From positions 1,426,001-1,490,000 of the forward strand of contig NZ_KI912532.1 in the NCBI RefSeq assembly GCF_000519045.1: 64,000 nt of DNA. The letters are read 5' to 3'. The position numbers were made by a program, and so were the translations under genes. Shown one piece after another: positions 38,221 through 47,700 of the stretch. This stretch comes from Dechloromonas agitata is5 (GTDB lineage: Bacteria; Pseudomonadota; Gammaproteobacteria; Burkholderiales; Rhodocyclaceae). Numbering within the stretch: position 1 is the first letter of the stretch; the number at the start of each line of letters is the position of its first letter. Under the pieces are notes generated by a model. It did not search any database. It was not told the origin of the DNA and saw nothing but the letters and a program-made list of their open reading frames with translations.

Positions 38221-40500
38221 TCAGAACTCGGCCCAGTCGCCGTCGTCATCGCCCATGTGCTGGGCCGGGGCAGGGCTTTGGCGAAGTGGCGGCGCCTTGC
38301 TCGGTTGGGCAGCGAGCCGAGGCGGGGTAAGGTTGGGCAGGGCGGCCGGTTTGCTTCGGGCGATGGCCATCGGCTGGCTACCGGTCAGCGTCTCCAGCTT
38401 GAAGACGGCCACCGCGCCCCGGAGTTGCTCGGCCTGCTCCTGCAAGGATTCGGCCGCGGCCGCAGCTTCCTCGACGAGGGCGGCATTCTGTTGGGTGACT
38501 TCATCCATCTGGGTCACGGCCAGCGAAATCTGGTCGATGCCCGAGGCCTGCTCCTCGCTGGCGTCTGAAATGTCGTTGATGATGCCGGAGACCCGATCGA
38601 TGGCATTGACGATATCCATCATCTGGCTGCCCGCCAGTTCGGCCTGCGTCGTGCCTTCCTTGACGCGCGAAACCGAATCGTTGATCAGCACCTTGATTTC
38701 CTTTGCCGCTTCGGCCGAGCGCTGGGCCAGGTTGCGCACTTCGCTGGCGACGACCGCGAAGCCGCGCCCCTGTTCGCCCGCCCGGGCGGCTTCGACCGCC
38801 GCATTGAGGGCCAGGATGTTGGTCTGGAAGGCGATGCTGTCGATAACGCCGATGATGTCCACGATCTTGGCCGAGCTTTCGGCAATGCTGGCCATGGTGA
38901 GTGCCGACGTGCGGACGGTATCGCCGCCGCGGCGTGCCACTTCGGTCGCCGCAACGGCTTCCACCCGGGCCCGCTGGGCGCTCTGCGTGTTGTTCTTTAC
39001 CGTAGCATTGAGCTGCTCCATGCTCGACGCCGTCTCTTCCAGGCTTGATGCCTGTTCTTCGGTACGGCTCGACAGGTCCTGGTTGCCCGTGGCGATTTCG
39101 CTGGCGGCCGTGTTGATGGCTTCCACTGCCTGCTTGATCTGCTCCACCAGTTCGCTCAGGTTGCCGACGGTGCTGTTGATGCCCTGGCGGGTTTCGCCGA
39201 ACAGGCCGGGGTATTCCTTGTCGATGCGCTGGGTCAGGTCGCCGTTGGCCAAGGTGTTGGCGACGCGCATGACGTCCTTGAGGCCGCTTTCGGTGGTGTC
39301 GGAGAGCTGGTTGAGCAGTACGCTGAGGTCGCGGGCGAAGCCCTGCTTGCCGGCCACCTCGGCGCGCACGCTGAAGTCGCCCTGGGCCGATGCCTCGGCA
39401 ATTTCTTCGATGTCGCTGACGATCTGCTTGAGCGCATCGACCGTGGCATTGACCGAACGACCGGTTTCACCGAAAACGCCGGGGTAGTTCTTCTCGATGC
39501 GTTGCGTCAGGTCGCCCTGGGCCAGCGCCTTGGCCACGCGCATCACATCATTGAGTCCGGTGTCGGTGGTTTCGGCCAGGCGATTGAGCGACTCGCCGAT
39601 GTCGCGGCCGAAGCCCTGCTTGCCGGTGAGATCGATGCGCTGCGCGAAGTTGCCTTGTGCCGCCGCTTCGACCATGTCGCGGATTTCGGCCACCAGCTTG
39701 GCCAGGCTGTCCTGCATGACACTGAGCGAAGCCAGCAGGCTGGTCGTGTCCCCCGGCCGCGTCACGATGCTCGCCGAGAGATCGCCCTTGGCGATGGCCA
39801 GCACGCTGTCGGCGGCATACGCCGGTTCGCCGCCCAGGCGGTTGACCAGGTTGCGCACAATCAGCCAGGCAATGCCGCCTGCCGCCAGCACCCCCACCAG
39901 CAGCGATACCAGCATGATGAGCTTGGCCTGGTCGGCCTCCTGCTGGACGGCATGGCCGGTTTCATGGAGCAGGGTTTCCTGAAGCTTCTGCAGCTCCCCG
40001 GTGGCGGCTGCATATAACCGCTGCCGCTCGCGCATCTCGGTGAGCAGGAAGTCGCGGGCTTCTTCGTTCTTCCTTTCGCGCAGCAGGCGGATGACCGTAT
40101 CCTGGCCTTCAACGAAGGCGCTGCGGGCCTCGAGGATACGTTTCATCGTGGCCTTGGCCTCGGGCTGCACGAGGCGCGGTTCCAGTTTCTCGATCGTTTC
40201 CTTGATCCGTTTGCGCGCCTCCATCACCTGCGTGATGTGCTTTTCCATGATGGCCGGATCTTGTGCTTCGAGCAGCGCGTTGCGCAGCCCTCGGGCGATG
40301 TCGAGCACGTTGTAGTTGATCGAGGCAATCCATTCGAGCTTGGGTACCTTGTCTTCGATCACCTCGTTCAGCCGGTGGGTGATGCTGTTCATGGCCAACC
40401 AGGCCGAGCCGCCGATGATCAGCATGAGACATACCAAGGCACCGAAGCCCAGCGCCAGCCTGGTTGAAACCTTCATTTCGGATTTTGTTCCTGTTTCCAT
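38221..40500 (-). CDS. Methyl-accepting chemotaxis protein with poly-HAMP region
   Basis: Chemoreceptor of about 759 residues from the ATG at 40498-40500. A first transmembrane helix ([16 protein letters not shown]), a four-helix-bundle-type periplasmic domain (~40-190) and a second helix ([22 protein letters not shown]) come first. The membrane-proximal HAMP is then followed by a ~91-residue unit present twice ([20 protein letters not shown] and [20 protein letters not shown]), giving about five HAMP modules. The signalling tip is [20 protein letters not shown]. The C-terminus lacks a CheR/CheB-tethering pentapeptide of the NWETF type. Confidence 0.9.
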   Translation of the reverse strand: METGTKSEMKVSTRLALGFGALVCLMLIIGGSAWLAMNSITHRLNEVIEDKVPKLEWIASINYNVLDIARGLRNALLEAQDPAIMEKHITQVMEARKRIKETIEKLEPRLVQPEAKATMKRILEARSAFVEGQDTVIRLLRERKNEEARDFLLTEMRERQRLYAAATGELQKLQETLLHETGHAVQQEADQAKLIMLVSLLVGVLAAGGIAWLIVRNLVNRLGGEPAYAADSVLAIAKGDLSASIVTRPGDTTSLLASLSVMQDSLAKLVAEIRDMVEAAAQGNFAQRIDLTGKQGFGRDIGESLNRLAETTDTGLNDVMRVAKALAQGDLTQRIEKNYPGVFGETGRSVNATVDALKQIVSDIEEIAEASAQGDFSVRAEVAGKQGFARDLSVLLNQLSDTTESGLKDVMRVANTLANGDLTQRIDKEYPGLFGETRQGINSTVGNLSELVEQIKQAVEAINTAASEIATGNQDLSSRTEEQASSLEETASSMEQLNATVKNNTQSAQRARVEAVAATEVARRGGDTVRTSALTMASIAESSAKIVDIIGVIDSIAFQTNILALNAAVEAARAGEQGRGFAVVASEVRNLAQRSAEAAKEIKVLINDSVSRVKEGTTQAELAGSQMMDIVNAIDRVSGIINDISDASEEQASGIDQISLAVTQMDEVTQQNAALVEEAAAAAESLQEQAEQLRGAVAVFKLETLTGSQPMAIARSKPAALPNLTPPRLAAQPSKAPPLRQSPAPAQHMGDDDGDWAEF

Positions 40501-40721
40501 CACCCATTCATCCTTTGCCGGTTTTTTGAAACGGACTGAGAAACGGTATTTGCAAGGGAATTTACTTCGAAAACTGTCAGGGCCAAGGCCTTGAACCCCA
40601 TTTTACGCACAGTTCCTTGATGAATTGATGATTGAATCACATTTAATGCTTTCATTGTATTGCGCCCCCGGCGCTACCTTGCGGAGGGACGCTGGCGGCG
40701 GGGGGCAAGCCAGACCCAGCC

Positions 40722-40748
40722 AAAAAAAAGCCCCGGAAATCCGGGGCT
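40722..40748 (-). terminator. Rho-independent terminator after degQ
   Basis: Stem AGCCCCGG / CCGGGGCT with loop AAAT. On the minus strand it is followed by TTTTTTTTGG, about 35 bases past the protease stop. The rest of 40504-40721 is an AT-richer stretch that should hold the chemoreceptor promoter; no clear sigma-28 or sigma-70 site was found. Confidence 0.9.
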
Positions 40749-40782
40749 GAGCATGGAACGCAGGAAACCGGCTGGTCTTGCT

Positions 40783-42231
40783 TCAGCCGAGATCGACCGG
40801 CACGAACAGGCGGGAATCGCCGCGTTCAACCAGGATCGCCGCCTTCTTGCCGGCTTTGGCGATGATGCCGCGCAATTGCTCGACGCTGTCGATGGCCTGG
40901 CCGTTCACCGACAGGATGATGTCGCCCGGCCGGATCCCGGCCCGCGCCGCGGCCCCGTTGGCCTGTTCGACGAGCAGGCCGCCCCTGGTTTCGGCCTGGC
41001 GCCGCTCTTCCGGTGTCAGCGGGCGGACGGCAACGCCCAGGCGGCCCTTGTCGGCGCTCGGCGTGTCGAGCTTCGCGACCTTCTCGTCGCCGAAGCTGCC
41101 GACGCGTACCTCGATGTCGCGCGTCGCCCCCTGCCGCCAGACCTGCAGGCGAGCGGCCTCGCCCGGCTTCTTCAGCGCGACCGCAGCCGGCAGGTCGCCA
41201 GCCGAGGCGAGCGTCTTGCCGTCGATGCCGAGGATCACATCGCCCGGCTCCAGGCCGGCCTTGGCCGCCGGGCTGCCCTTCTCGACCGAGGAAACCAGCG
41301 CCCCGGCCGGCTTGGCCAGGCCAAAGCTGTCGGCCAGCGCCTGGTTGACGTCCTGGATACTGACGCCGAGCTTGCCGCGCTGCACCTTGCCGGTGGCGAC
41401 GATCTGCCGCTCGATGTTCATCGCCACTTCGATGGGGATGGCGAAGGACAGGCCCTGGTAGCCGCCGCTGCGCGAGTAGATCTGCGAGTTGATGCCGATC
41501 ACCTCGCCATTCATGTTGAACAGCGGGCCGCCGGAGTTGCCCGGGTTGACAGCCACGTCGGTCTGGATGAAAGGCACGTAGCTGCCGTCCGGCAGGCTGC
41601 GCGACTTGGCCGAGACGATGCCGGCACTGGCGCTGCTTTCGAAGCCGAAGGGCGAGCCGATGGCGAGCACCCACTCGCCAACCTGGGTCTGGGCCGAGGC
41701 GCCGATGCGCACCGTTGGCAGGTTCTGCGCCGCGATCTTCAGTACGGCCACGTCGCTCGTCTTGTCGGCGCCGAGGACCTTAGCCTTGAATTCACGCTTG
41801 TCGTTGAGCTTGACCGTGACTTCGTCGGCCTCCTCGACGACGTGGGCGTTGGTCAGGATGGTGCCATCGGCGCTGACAATGAAGCCGGAACCCTGGCCCT
41901 GTACCGGCGTCGCGCCCTGCGGCAGGCGCCCACCGAAGCGGCGGAAGAACTGGTAGAACGGGTCGTCCGGGTCGATCTGCGGGCCATTCGTCGTCTTGCG
42001 CGTACCGGTCACGCTGATGTTGACCACTGCCGGGGCATTGGCAGCGACGATGCTGCGCATGTCGGGCAGGGCCGCCGGCGCGACGGTGACGGGCGGCACG
42101 GTAGTCGTTGCGACGCTGGCGGCCGGCGTGGCATGCGCGTCGGGGATGGCTTGCAGATGGCCGAAGGAGTAGGCGCCGCCAAGTGCGGCAGCAACCGCAA
42201 CAGCGGCAACGGTCAGCTTCAGGGGTTTCAT
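40783..42231 (-). CDS. degQ: DegQ/MucD-type periplasmic serine protease
   Basis: HtrA-family protease and chaperone of the envelope. 482 residues: signal anchor KLTVAAVAVAAALGGAYSF, trypsin-like domain with the triad His (LTNAHVVEEADEV), Asp (KTSDVAVLKI) and Ser (NPGNSGGPLFN), then two PDZ domains (LGVSIQDVNQALADSFGL; LGVAVRPLTPEERRQAETRG). The Q-linker FYQFFRRFGGRLPQGA matches DegQ/MucD. Its ATG overlaps the stop of a short upstream gene (ATGA), suggesting translational coupling, and a strong terminator follows. Confidence 0.95.
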   Translation of the reverse strand: MKPLKLTVAAVAVAAALGGAYSFGHLQAIPDAHATPAASVATTTVPPVTVAPAALPDMRSIVAANAPAVVNISVTGTRKTTNGPQIDPDDPFYQFFRRFGGRLPQGATPVQGQGSGFIVSADGTILTNAHVVEEADEVTVKLNDKREFKAKVLGADKTSDVAVLKIAAQNLPTVRIGASAQTQVGEWVLAIGSPFGFESSASAGIVSAKSRSLPDGSYVPFIQTDVAVNPGNSGGPLFNMNGEVIGINSQIYSRSGGYQGLSFAIPIEVAMNIERQIVATGKVQRGKLGVSIQDVNQALADSFGLAKPAGALVSSVEKGSPAAKAGLEPGDVILGIDGKTLASAGDLPAAVALKKPGEAARLQVWRQGATRDIEVRVGSFGDEKVAKLDTPSADKGRLGVAVRPLTPEERRQAETRGGLLVEQANGAAARAGIRPGDIILSVNGQAIDSVEQLRGIIAKAGKKAAILVERGDSRLFVPVDLG

Positions 42232-42479
42232 GGCGTGGATTTCTCCTGGGTAACGGATGGGGGTGTGGTCTGGGCGGCATCTCCGGCTTCAGTGGCCAGT
42301 GCCGGCTGGGCCAGGGCGGTGCCGAGCGAGCCGATGAGGGCGAGGGAACGCAGCATCGGACGCAGGCGATCAGGCGGCTGCCCGCGGTGGGTGGCCGGCG
42401 CCGGGGTCAGGCCGAAATGCCGGCGGCTCGTCCTGAGAAAGGCGGTCAGGCTGTGGGGGGCGAAGGATTCGGGCTGCAT
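42228..42479 (-). CDS. Short leader gene coupled to degQ
   Basis: 83 residues, no recognised family. It is kept because its ATG has a strong, well-spaced ribosome binding site (CCAAGGAGCTTTTTC) and its stop overlaps the degQ start. The N-terminal half is basic. The second half contains a signal-peptide-like segment (MLRSLALIGSLGTALAQPALA) that ends in an AxA-type site, leaving a short Thr/Pro-rich tail. It may be a small exported peptide, or mainly a device that couples translation of degQ to an upstream hairpin. Confidence 0.45.
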   Translation of the reverse strand: MQPESFAPHSLTAFLRTSRRHFGLTPAPATHRGQPPDRLRPMLRSLALIGSLGTALAQPALATEAGDAAQTTPPSVTQEKSTP

Positions 42480-42508
42480 GAAAAAGCTCCTTGGATTTTT
42501 CGTCCAAG
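42480..42508 (-). promoter_or_regulatory. Alternative hairpins over ribosome binding site of degQ leader
   Basis: In the minus-strand RNA, CUUGGA (42503-42508) pairs with UCCAAG (42490-42495), burying half of the AAGGAG ribosome binding site. Alternatively GAAAAA (42496-42501) pairs with UUUUUC (42480-42485), leaving the site in an open loop. The two 6-bp stems exclude each other. A second copy of TCCAAGTTTT occurs 56 bases away (42503-42512 and 42559-42568). Confidence 0.4.
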
Positions 42509-42568
42509 TTTTGCGCGAAACCGGGCTTTTTCAAGTGCTCTTTTTGCGACGATTTGTATCCAAGTTTT

Positions 42569-44122
42569 TCAGGTCGCGTCTGCCGCCAGCAAGGGCGCCA
42601 GCACGGCGTCGGTGGCGGGGGGCGTGCTGCCCTGCTGGGCCAGCCAGACGAAGCGTCCGGCCGGGGCTTGGGCTGTGGCGGCCTGGGCCGCGGCCCTTTC
42701 GGTGCGTTCGTTGACCAGTACGACGACGCGCAGCCGGCCGGCCGTGGCGGCCAGGGTCTGCAACTCGTACAGGCAGCCCTGGTTGGCGGCGACGAAGTTG
42801 CGCAGATCCATCAGCACCACATCGCTGACCTTGAGCAGTTCGGCCAGTGCCTGTTGCCAGGTGGTGTCGTGGCAATAGCATTCGTTGACCCGGTAGCGAC
42901 CCTCGGCATCCGGCTGCCACTCGAAGGCGCCGAGCCGACGGGGGACATCGGCGGGGCGGTGGATGAATCGCTCGGCCAGGCGGCCGTCGAGGAAGGTGAA
43001 GATGTCGTCGGCGTCAATGGTGCGTTCGGCCAGGTCGGTGCCGGCGATCAGCACGGTGTTGCCAGTCAGGCGCCAGCGCTCGATGACGCGGTCGAAGATG
43101 TCCTGCACGTTGGCATCCTGGCGGAAGACGCGCAGCACGAGCAGGGTGGGTGGCCGGCCGGCGGGGCGCCGGCGCCGGGCCATGAAGTGCCCGCCGAGCG
43201 GTATCCAGAGCAGGGGCAGGAAATAGAGCAGGGCACCCCAGCCTTCGCTGGCGATGGCGCCCAGGGCCGGACCGGTCAGGGCGATGATCCAGACCGCAGT
43301 AAATAGGTAGAACAGTTCCGAGATCCGGCGGGCGGCATAGGCTTGGCCCAGCCAGCGGCCGAGCGCCCGGGCCGGCCACCAGGCGATCAGCCAGGGCGCC
43401 AGCGCGAACAGCGCGATGGCCGTGACGGCCCCGATCTGCCTGGCCAGCCAGAAGGCAATCGGGCTTTGCGCCTCGACCAGCGCCGCCAGCAGATCGACGC
43501 CGGCTTGCGAAGCCCAGCACAGGGCGATGAACAGCGGCGCCAGCCAGGGGGCGACGGCCCGCGTCGCGCTGCCCAGGCACAGCGCGGTGACAACAATCAG
43601 CGGCAGGCCGATGTCGAACAGCATCCAGCCGAAGACCTGCGCGAAGCTGACATTCTCGTTGGTGCGCCAGCTGAGCAGCGCAACGGCGGCGACGAACCAG
43701 AGCAATAGCACACCGACGAAGCGCCAGCGCGACCAGCGGCGGATCACCGCGACGACCGGCACCACCGGCCAGGCGTAGGCGGCGCACAGGGTACTGACGG
43801 TGATCAGCGTGATCGGCCCGTTGGCCAGTAGCTGCATGAGCAGGGTGCGGCTCAGGGCCATGACCAGCGTGATGCCGAGGAAGGCGAGGATCAGCCGGCG
43901 CTCGGCCTGGCGGTTGTCGGCCAACGTGACGGGAACGGGCGCCGCATCGGCGGCGTAGGGCAGGCGGGCTGCCGGTATCTCGCTCGCTGCCGGTGTTGTG
44001 GTAAGCGGCGCCTTCATCAGCGCCTGCATTGCCAAACGGTAGCGCCAGGCGACCAGCAAGGCGCCGATCACCGACAGGATGGTGGCGATGACCAGCAGCG
44101 TGGCGATCTTGCCGGGCAGCAT
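42569..44122 (-). CDS. Polytopic membrane protein with C-terminal Rossmann/TIR-like domain
   Basis: 517 residues, family not recognised. Residues 1-~315 hold about nine hydrophobic segments, including IATLLVIATILSVIGALLVAW at the N-terminus and LLYFLPLLWIPLGG before the soluble part. Residues ~325-517 look like an alpha/beta domain: a first strand TLLVLRVFRQ, a central VSDVVLMDLRNF, NQGCLYELQ with a possible catalytic Glu (453), and a further strand RLRVVVLVNE. This pattern recalls TIR/SLOG-type nucleotide-processing domains, but the match is by eye. It follows the M15 peptidase by 7 bases in the caspase/CHAT operon. A role as sensor or membrane effector is inferred. Confidence 0.6.
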   Translation of the reverse strand: MLPGKIATLLVIATILSVIGALLVAWRYRLAMQALMKAPLTTTPAASEIPAARLPYAADAAPVPVTLADNRQAERRLILAFLGITLVMALSRTLLMQLLANGPITLITVSTLCAAYAWPVVPVVAVIRRWSRWRFVGVLLLWFVAAVALLSWRTNENVSFAQVFGWMLFDIGLPLIVVTALCLGSATRAVAPWLAPLFIALCWASQAGVDLLAALVEAQSPIAFWLARQIGAVTAIALFALAPWLIAWWPARALGRWLGQAYAARRISELFYLFTAVWIIALTGPALGAIASEGWGALLYFLPLLWIPLGGHFMARRRRPAGRPPTLLVLRVFRQDANVQDIFDRVIERWRLTGNTVLIAGTDLAERTIDADDIFTFLDGRLAERFIHRPADVPRRLGAFEWQPDAEGRYRVNECYCHDTTWQQALAELLKVSDVVLMDLRNFVAANQGCLYELQTLAATAGRLRVVVLVNERTERAAAQAATAQAPAGRFVWLAQQGSTPPATDAVLAPLLAADAT

Positions 44123-44129
44123 GGGCGCT

Positions 44130-44798
44130 TCAGGCCATCGCCGTCAGCCCGGTCACATAGACCAGCCGGCCGCTCGTCTTGTCGCGCACGTAGCTCAGGC
44201 ATTGCTTGCGGTTGGTGCCGGCGCCCGGCGGCTTGAGCGAAATGTGCACCCAGCCTGAATTTGGCCCCTTCGCCGGGTCGTAGCACTCGCAGATGATCTG
44301 GTCGAATTCCGCCAGATGGTCGCGTGCCCAGGCGGCCAGTTCCAGCGTCGGTATGGCGACGATCTCGATATCGCAGGCCTCGCCCTTGGCGTGCTGGCTG
44401 GTACTCAGCCACGAAGCCGGCTTGTTCTTCAGGGCGCGTTCCAGGCGCTGGCTGCGATAGACGCTGTTCGGCGAGAAGGAGCCGAAGGCGTCGCGGATCG
44501 GTTGCAGCACCTGACGTGCAAGGTGGATGGCGGCGCGCAGATGGGCCTCGCTGGCGAAGCCATTATCGATGCCGAGGCGGGCGGCGAGGTCGGATTTGCT
44601 CAGCTCGTACAGCCGGAAATTGGGCGCGATCAGCGCGCGCGGTGGCAGGCCGGCCAGCGGGATGGCGTCGAGCGGGGTGCGCGAATAATCGGGGACGCTG
44701 GCGTCCCGCGGTACGGTCACGGTGCGCGGCTGGCTGCGCCGGATCGGGCGCCCCTTGGGGGCAACGGCGGCCGGGGCTTTCTTCGGGCGCGGGCTCAT
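44130..44798 (-). CDS. M15-type zinc peptidase (D-Ala-D-Ala carboxypeptidase-like)
   Basis: 222 residues. The zinc site of M15 peptidases is complete: STSQHAKGEACDIEI (His136 and Asp143) and SGWVHISL (His185). Relatives cut peptidoglycan cross-links or stem peptides, and many are phage endolysins or tail-associated enzymes. There is no signal peptide; the first ~30 residues are basic and proline-rich (SPRPKKAPAAVAPKGRP). It would therefore need a partner or secretion route to reach murein. The ATG overlaps the stop of the giant CHAT protein (ATGA). Confidence 0.78.
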   Translation of the reverse strand: MSPRPKKAPAAVAPKGRPIRRSQPRTVTVPRDASVPDYSRTPLDAIPLAGLPPRALIAPNFRLYELSKSDLAARLGIDNGFASEAHLRAAIHLARQVLQPIRDAFGSFSPNSVYRSQRLERALKNKPASWLSTSQHAKGEACDIEIVAIPTLELAAWARDHLAEFDQIICECYDPAKGPNSGWVHISLKPPGAGTNRKQCLSYVRDKTSGRLVYVTGLTAMA

Positions 44799-47700
44799 GA
44801 CAGATTCTCCTGGATCTGTTGCAGGATGCGCTGTTTCGGCTTGTCGTCAGGCGACCACAGGGCGATCAGAAAGGCGATGTGCTCGGCGACCGACGACACC
44901 TCGCGCGGGCTGGCGCCGCGGGCGATGGCGTTACGGTAGGTGGCGAGGACGGTCATGGCGGGCGGCAGGCTGGTGTCCCCGCGCTTGCGGGGTGGGGCGG
45001 CGGGTTGCGAGAGCAGGCGGATGAGTTGCAGGTCGGCCAGGCTGGCGCTGTCCCAGAAGTTGGGGTCGGCCTCGTTGCGCTGCGCCAGTTCGCGCAGCAG
45101 CGCTTCCAGGTCGCGTTGCTGGCTGGCGGGATCGACGGTGGCCAGCGTTTCGCCGCGCTGCCGGGTGAGCAGGCTGCCGGTCAGCCAGTTGGTGAAGGCG
45201 TAGGCGTCGCGCTTGCGCTCGTAGGCCAACCGGTAGTGCTCGGCCATGTTGACCAGCGCTTCGGTGCGGCGTGGGCCTTCGTCCTCGATCAGCGCCAGGC
45301 GCTTGTAGGCGCTGCCGAGCAGGTTCAGGCGCTCAGTGGTCGGGGCGCGGCGGCACAGGGTATCGAGGTCAAGGATGGCTGATTCGATGCGTTCGATCTG
45401 TTCCTGCCGCGCTTTTTCCCGCTTGCCCGCAGCCTGCCGGGTTGCCTTTTGCCACAACTCGGCAGCGTAGCGGACGCGGAAATTGGCGTACTGCTCCAGC
45501 GCCTTCATGGAGCAGTCGCCCTTATCCGCGGTCAGGGCAGCTTCCAGGCAGGCGATGGCTTCCGGCCAGCGGCGCGCTTCCCCCCAGGCCAGGCCCAAGG
45601 CTGCCTGGACCTCGGCGCGGGCCAGCCAGCCGTCCTGCTGGTTGGCGGGGATGCGCCCCAGTCGCCGCTCGATCTTGCCTTCCGCGTCATCGGTCGCACC
45701 GGCGCGTAGGTCGGCTGCCAGGTTGTCGAGTTCGGAGACTAGTTCGTGGGCGGTGGCAAAGGGCGTCTGGTTGTGGTGCGGCGCTGCTGAATCCCGGTGG
45801 AAGCGGAAATCCGGATCGCCGTAGCACTGGTAGGCGCCCCAGGTATTCACATCGGGGAAGCGCAGCCAGACATCCTCGCGGGCGATGCGCACGGCTTCGC
45901 CGAAGGTTTCTCCGGCCAGCATGTTGCGGTAGAAGGTGGCGGCGAAGGCCTGCCCGGCCCGGTCGTCCACGGCCCAGCCGGCGGCGATGACGGCGCGCAC
46001 GCCCATGGCGATGAATTCCTCGCCGAGGTTGGCGGCCAGGCCCAGGCGGTCGAGCGGGCGGGCACCATCGACGCGGCCGAGGTGGCAGCAGTTGATGAAG
46101 ACCAGTTCCGGCACATAGCGCATCTGGGCAATGTCGCCTGGCGTCAGGAAACTGCTCGGGCCGATGACCATGCCGGAGACCTTGCCGGTGGCGGCCGGGT
46201 GCTCGTGCACGCCGTGGCCGGCCAGGTGCAGGATGCGCCAGCTGTTCTTGTGCAGGGCCTCCATGATCGGCGTGGCTGGCTGGTCGACGCAGTCGATGAC
46301 CTCGTAGCCCTCACCCGAGAGCTGGTCGGCCACTGCCTGCGCTTCCTCGCGGGCGCCCGGTAGGTCGGCGAAGTCGGGGCAGCCCTGGAGGTCCGGGTTG
46401 CCGATGACCAGCGCGGTGTTGCCCGGGCTGTGCAGCGGACGCTGGCGGAAGGTGTCGGTGCGGAACTGGCGGACGAAGCCGGCGGCCACCGAGGGCGGCC
46501 GTTCGCCGTTGCTCCAGCGGTTTTCCAGCAGTTCCCACGGGTAGCGGGCGGACTGGCGGTCCACGATGACGACGAGGTTGCCCTGTTGCGGCGCCAGTTC
46601 GCGCAGGCGCAGCGGCAGCAGCATTTCGTAGAGGGTCTTGGTCGCTTCGGAGTTGCGCCCGGTATCGCGGCTGGCTGCCTGGACGAAGGCATCGGCCAGG
46701 GCCAGTTGCCCGGTAGCCAGGGTTTCCTCGGCGCGTGCCTTGTCGGTCGGGAAGAGGAAGCGCAGCTTGTCCTCCTGGCGGACGATTTCGAGGCGCTGGT
46801 ACCACTCGTTGGCGGTATCGAAGCGCACCCGGCGGCGCCCGGCCTGGGCGGTTTCGACGGCGCCGGCCGGCCAGGTGACGGCGTTGGCCAGCGTTTCGTT
46901 CTGCAATACACGGCCGAGGGCTTCCGCGGCCGAGATGGCGACGTCCTCGTACAGTTCGAGCAGTTCGAGGCGGTCGATCAGCACCCGGCCGTCGAGTTCC
47001 TGGTTGGCCAGCGTCTGGTTGGCGGCGACGGCGGCGCGCAGCATGGCCTCCACCGAATCACCGACCGGCAACCCGCCGCCACCAGTGCCGACGAGCAGGC
47101 AGGTGACCGCCGCCGAGCGCGGCCGGCCGGCTTCGCCGAAGCGGGCATCCGGCCAGTAGGCGACCTTCAGCGCATAGTCGAGCAGCGCGTCGCGGACGGA
47201 GGCTTCGAGCTGGCCCGGGCTGAGGCTGCCGATTTCGCCGAGGCCGACGACGATGGCACCCATCGGCTTGGCGACCGGCGAATCGTTGAGGAAAACGCTG
47301 TGACTGCCGAGCGGGCCGGGATAGATGCCGAGATCGAGGCGGCGCGTCAGGTGGCCGCCCAGCTGGCGGTCGAGCGCGGCTTCGGCGCTGACCACCGTGT
47401 CGCCTTGGTAGTGGCCGACCAGCACCGGGTGGCGGGCGTAGGTCAGGTTGCCGTGGCGGATGCTGACGGTGATGACCGGCGTGGCGCGCTCACCCGCCAT
47501 CGCGTCCGGCAGCTGGCCGGAGAAGCCGAAGCCGGCGATGTCCTCTGGCCCCGGGATGCCATCGGCCGGCGGGGCGGCCGGCAGCACGAAGCGCGCTTCA
47601 CCCGCGGCAGCCCGGGCGCGGGCTGGCGGGCTGCTCGGCAGCAGTGTGGTCTGGCCGTTGACCAGGATGTCGAGGTAGGCCGGGAAGGCCTTGGGCTGGG

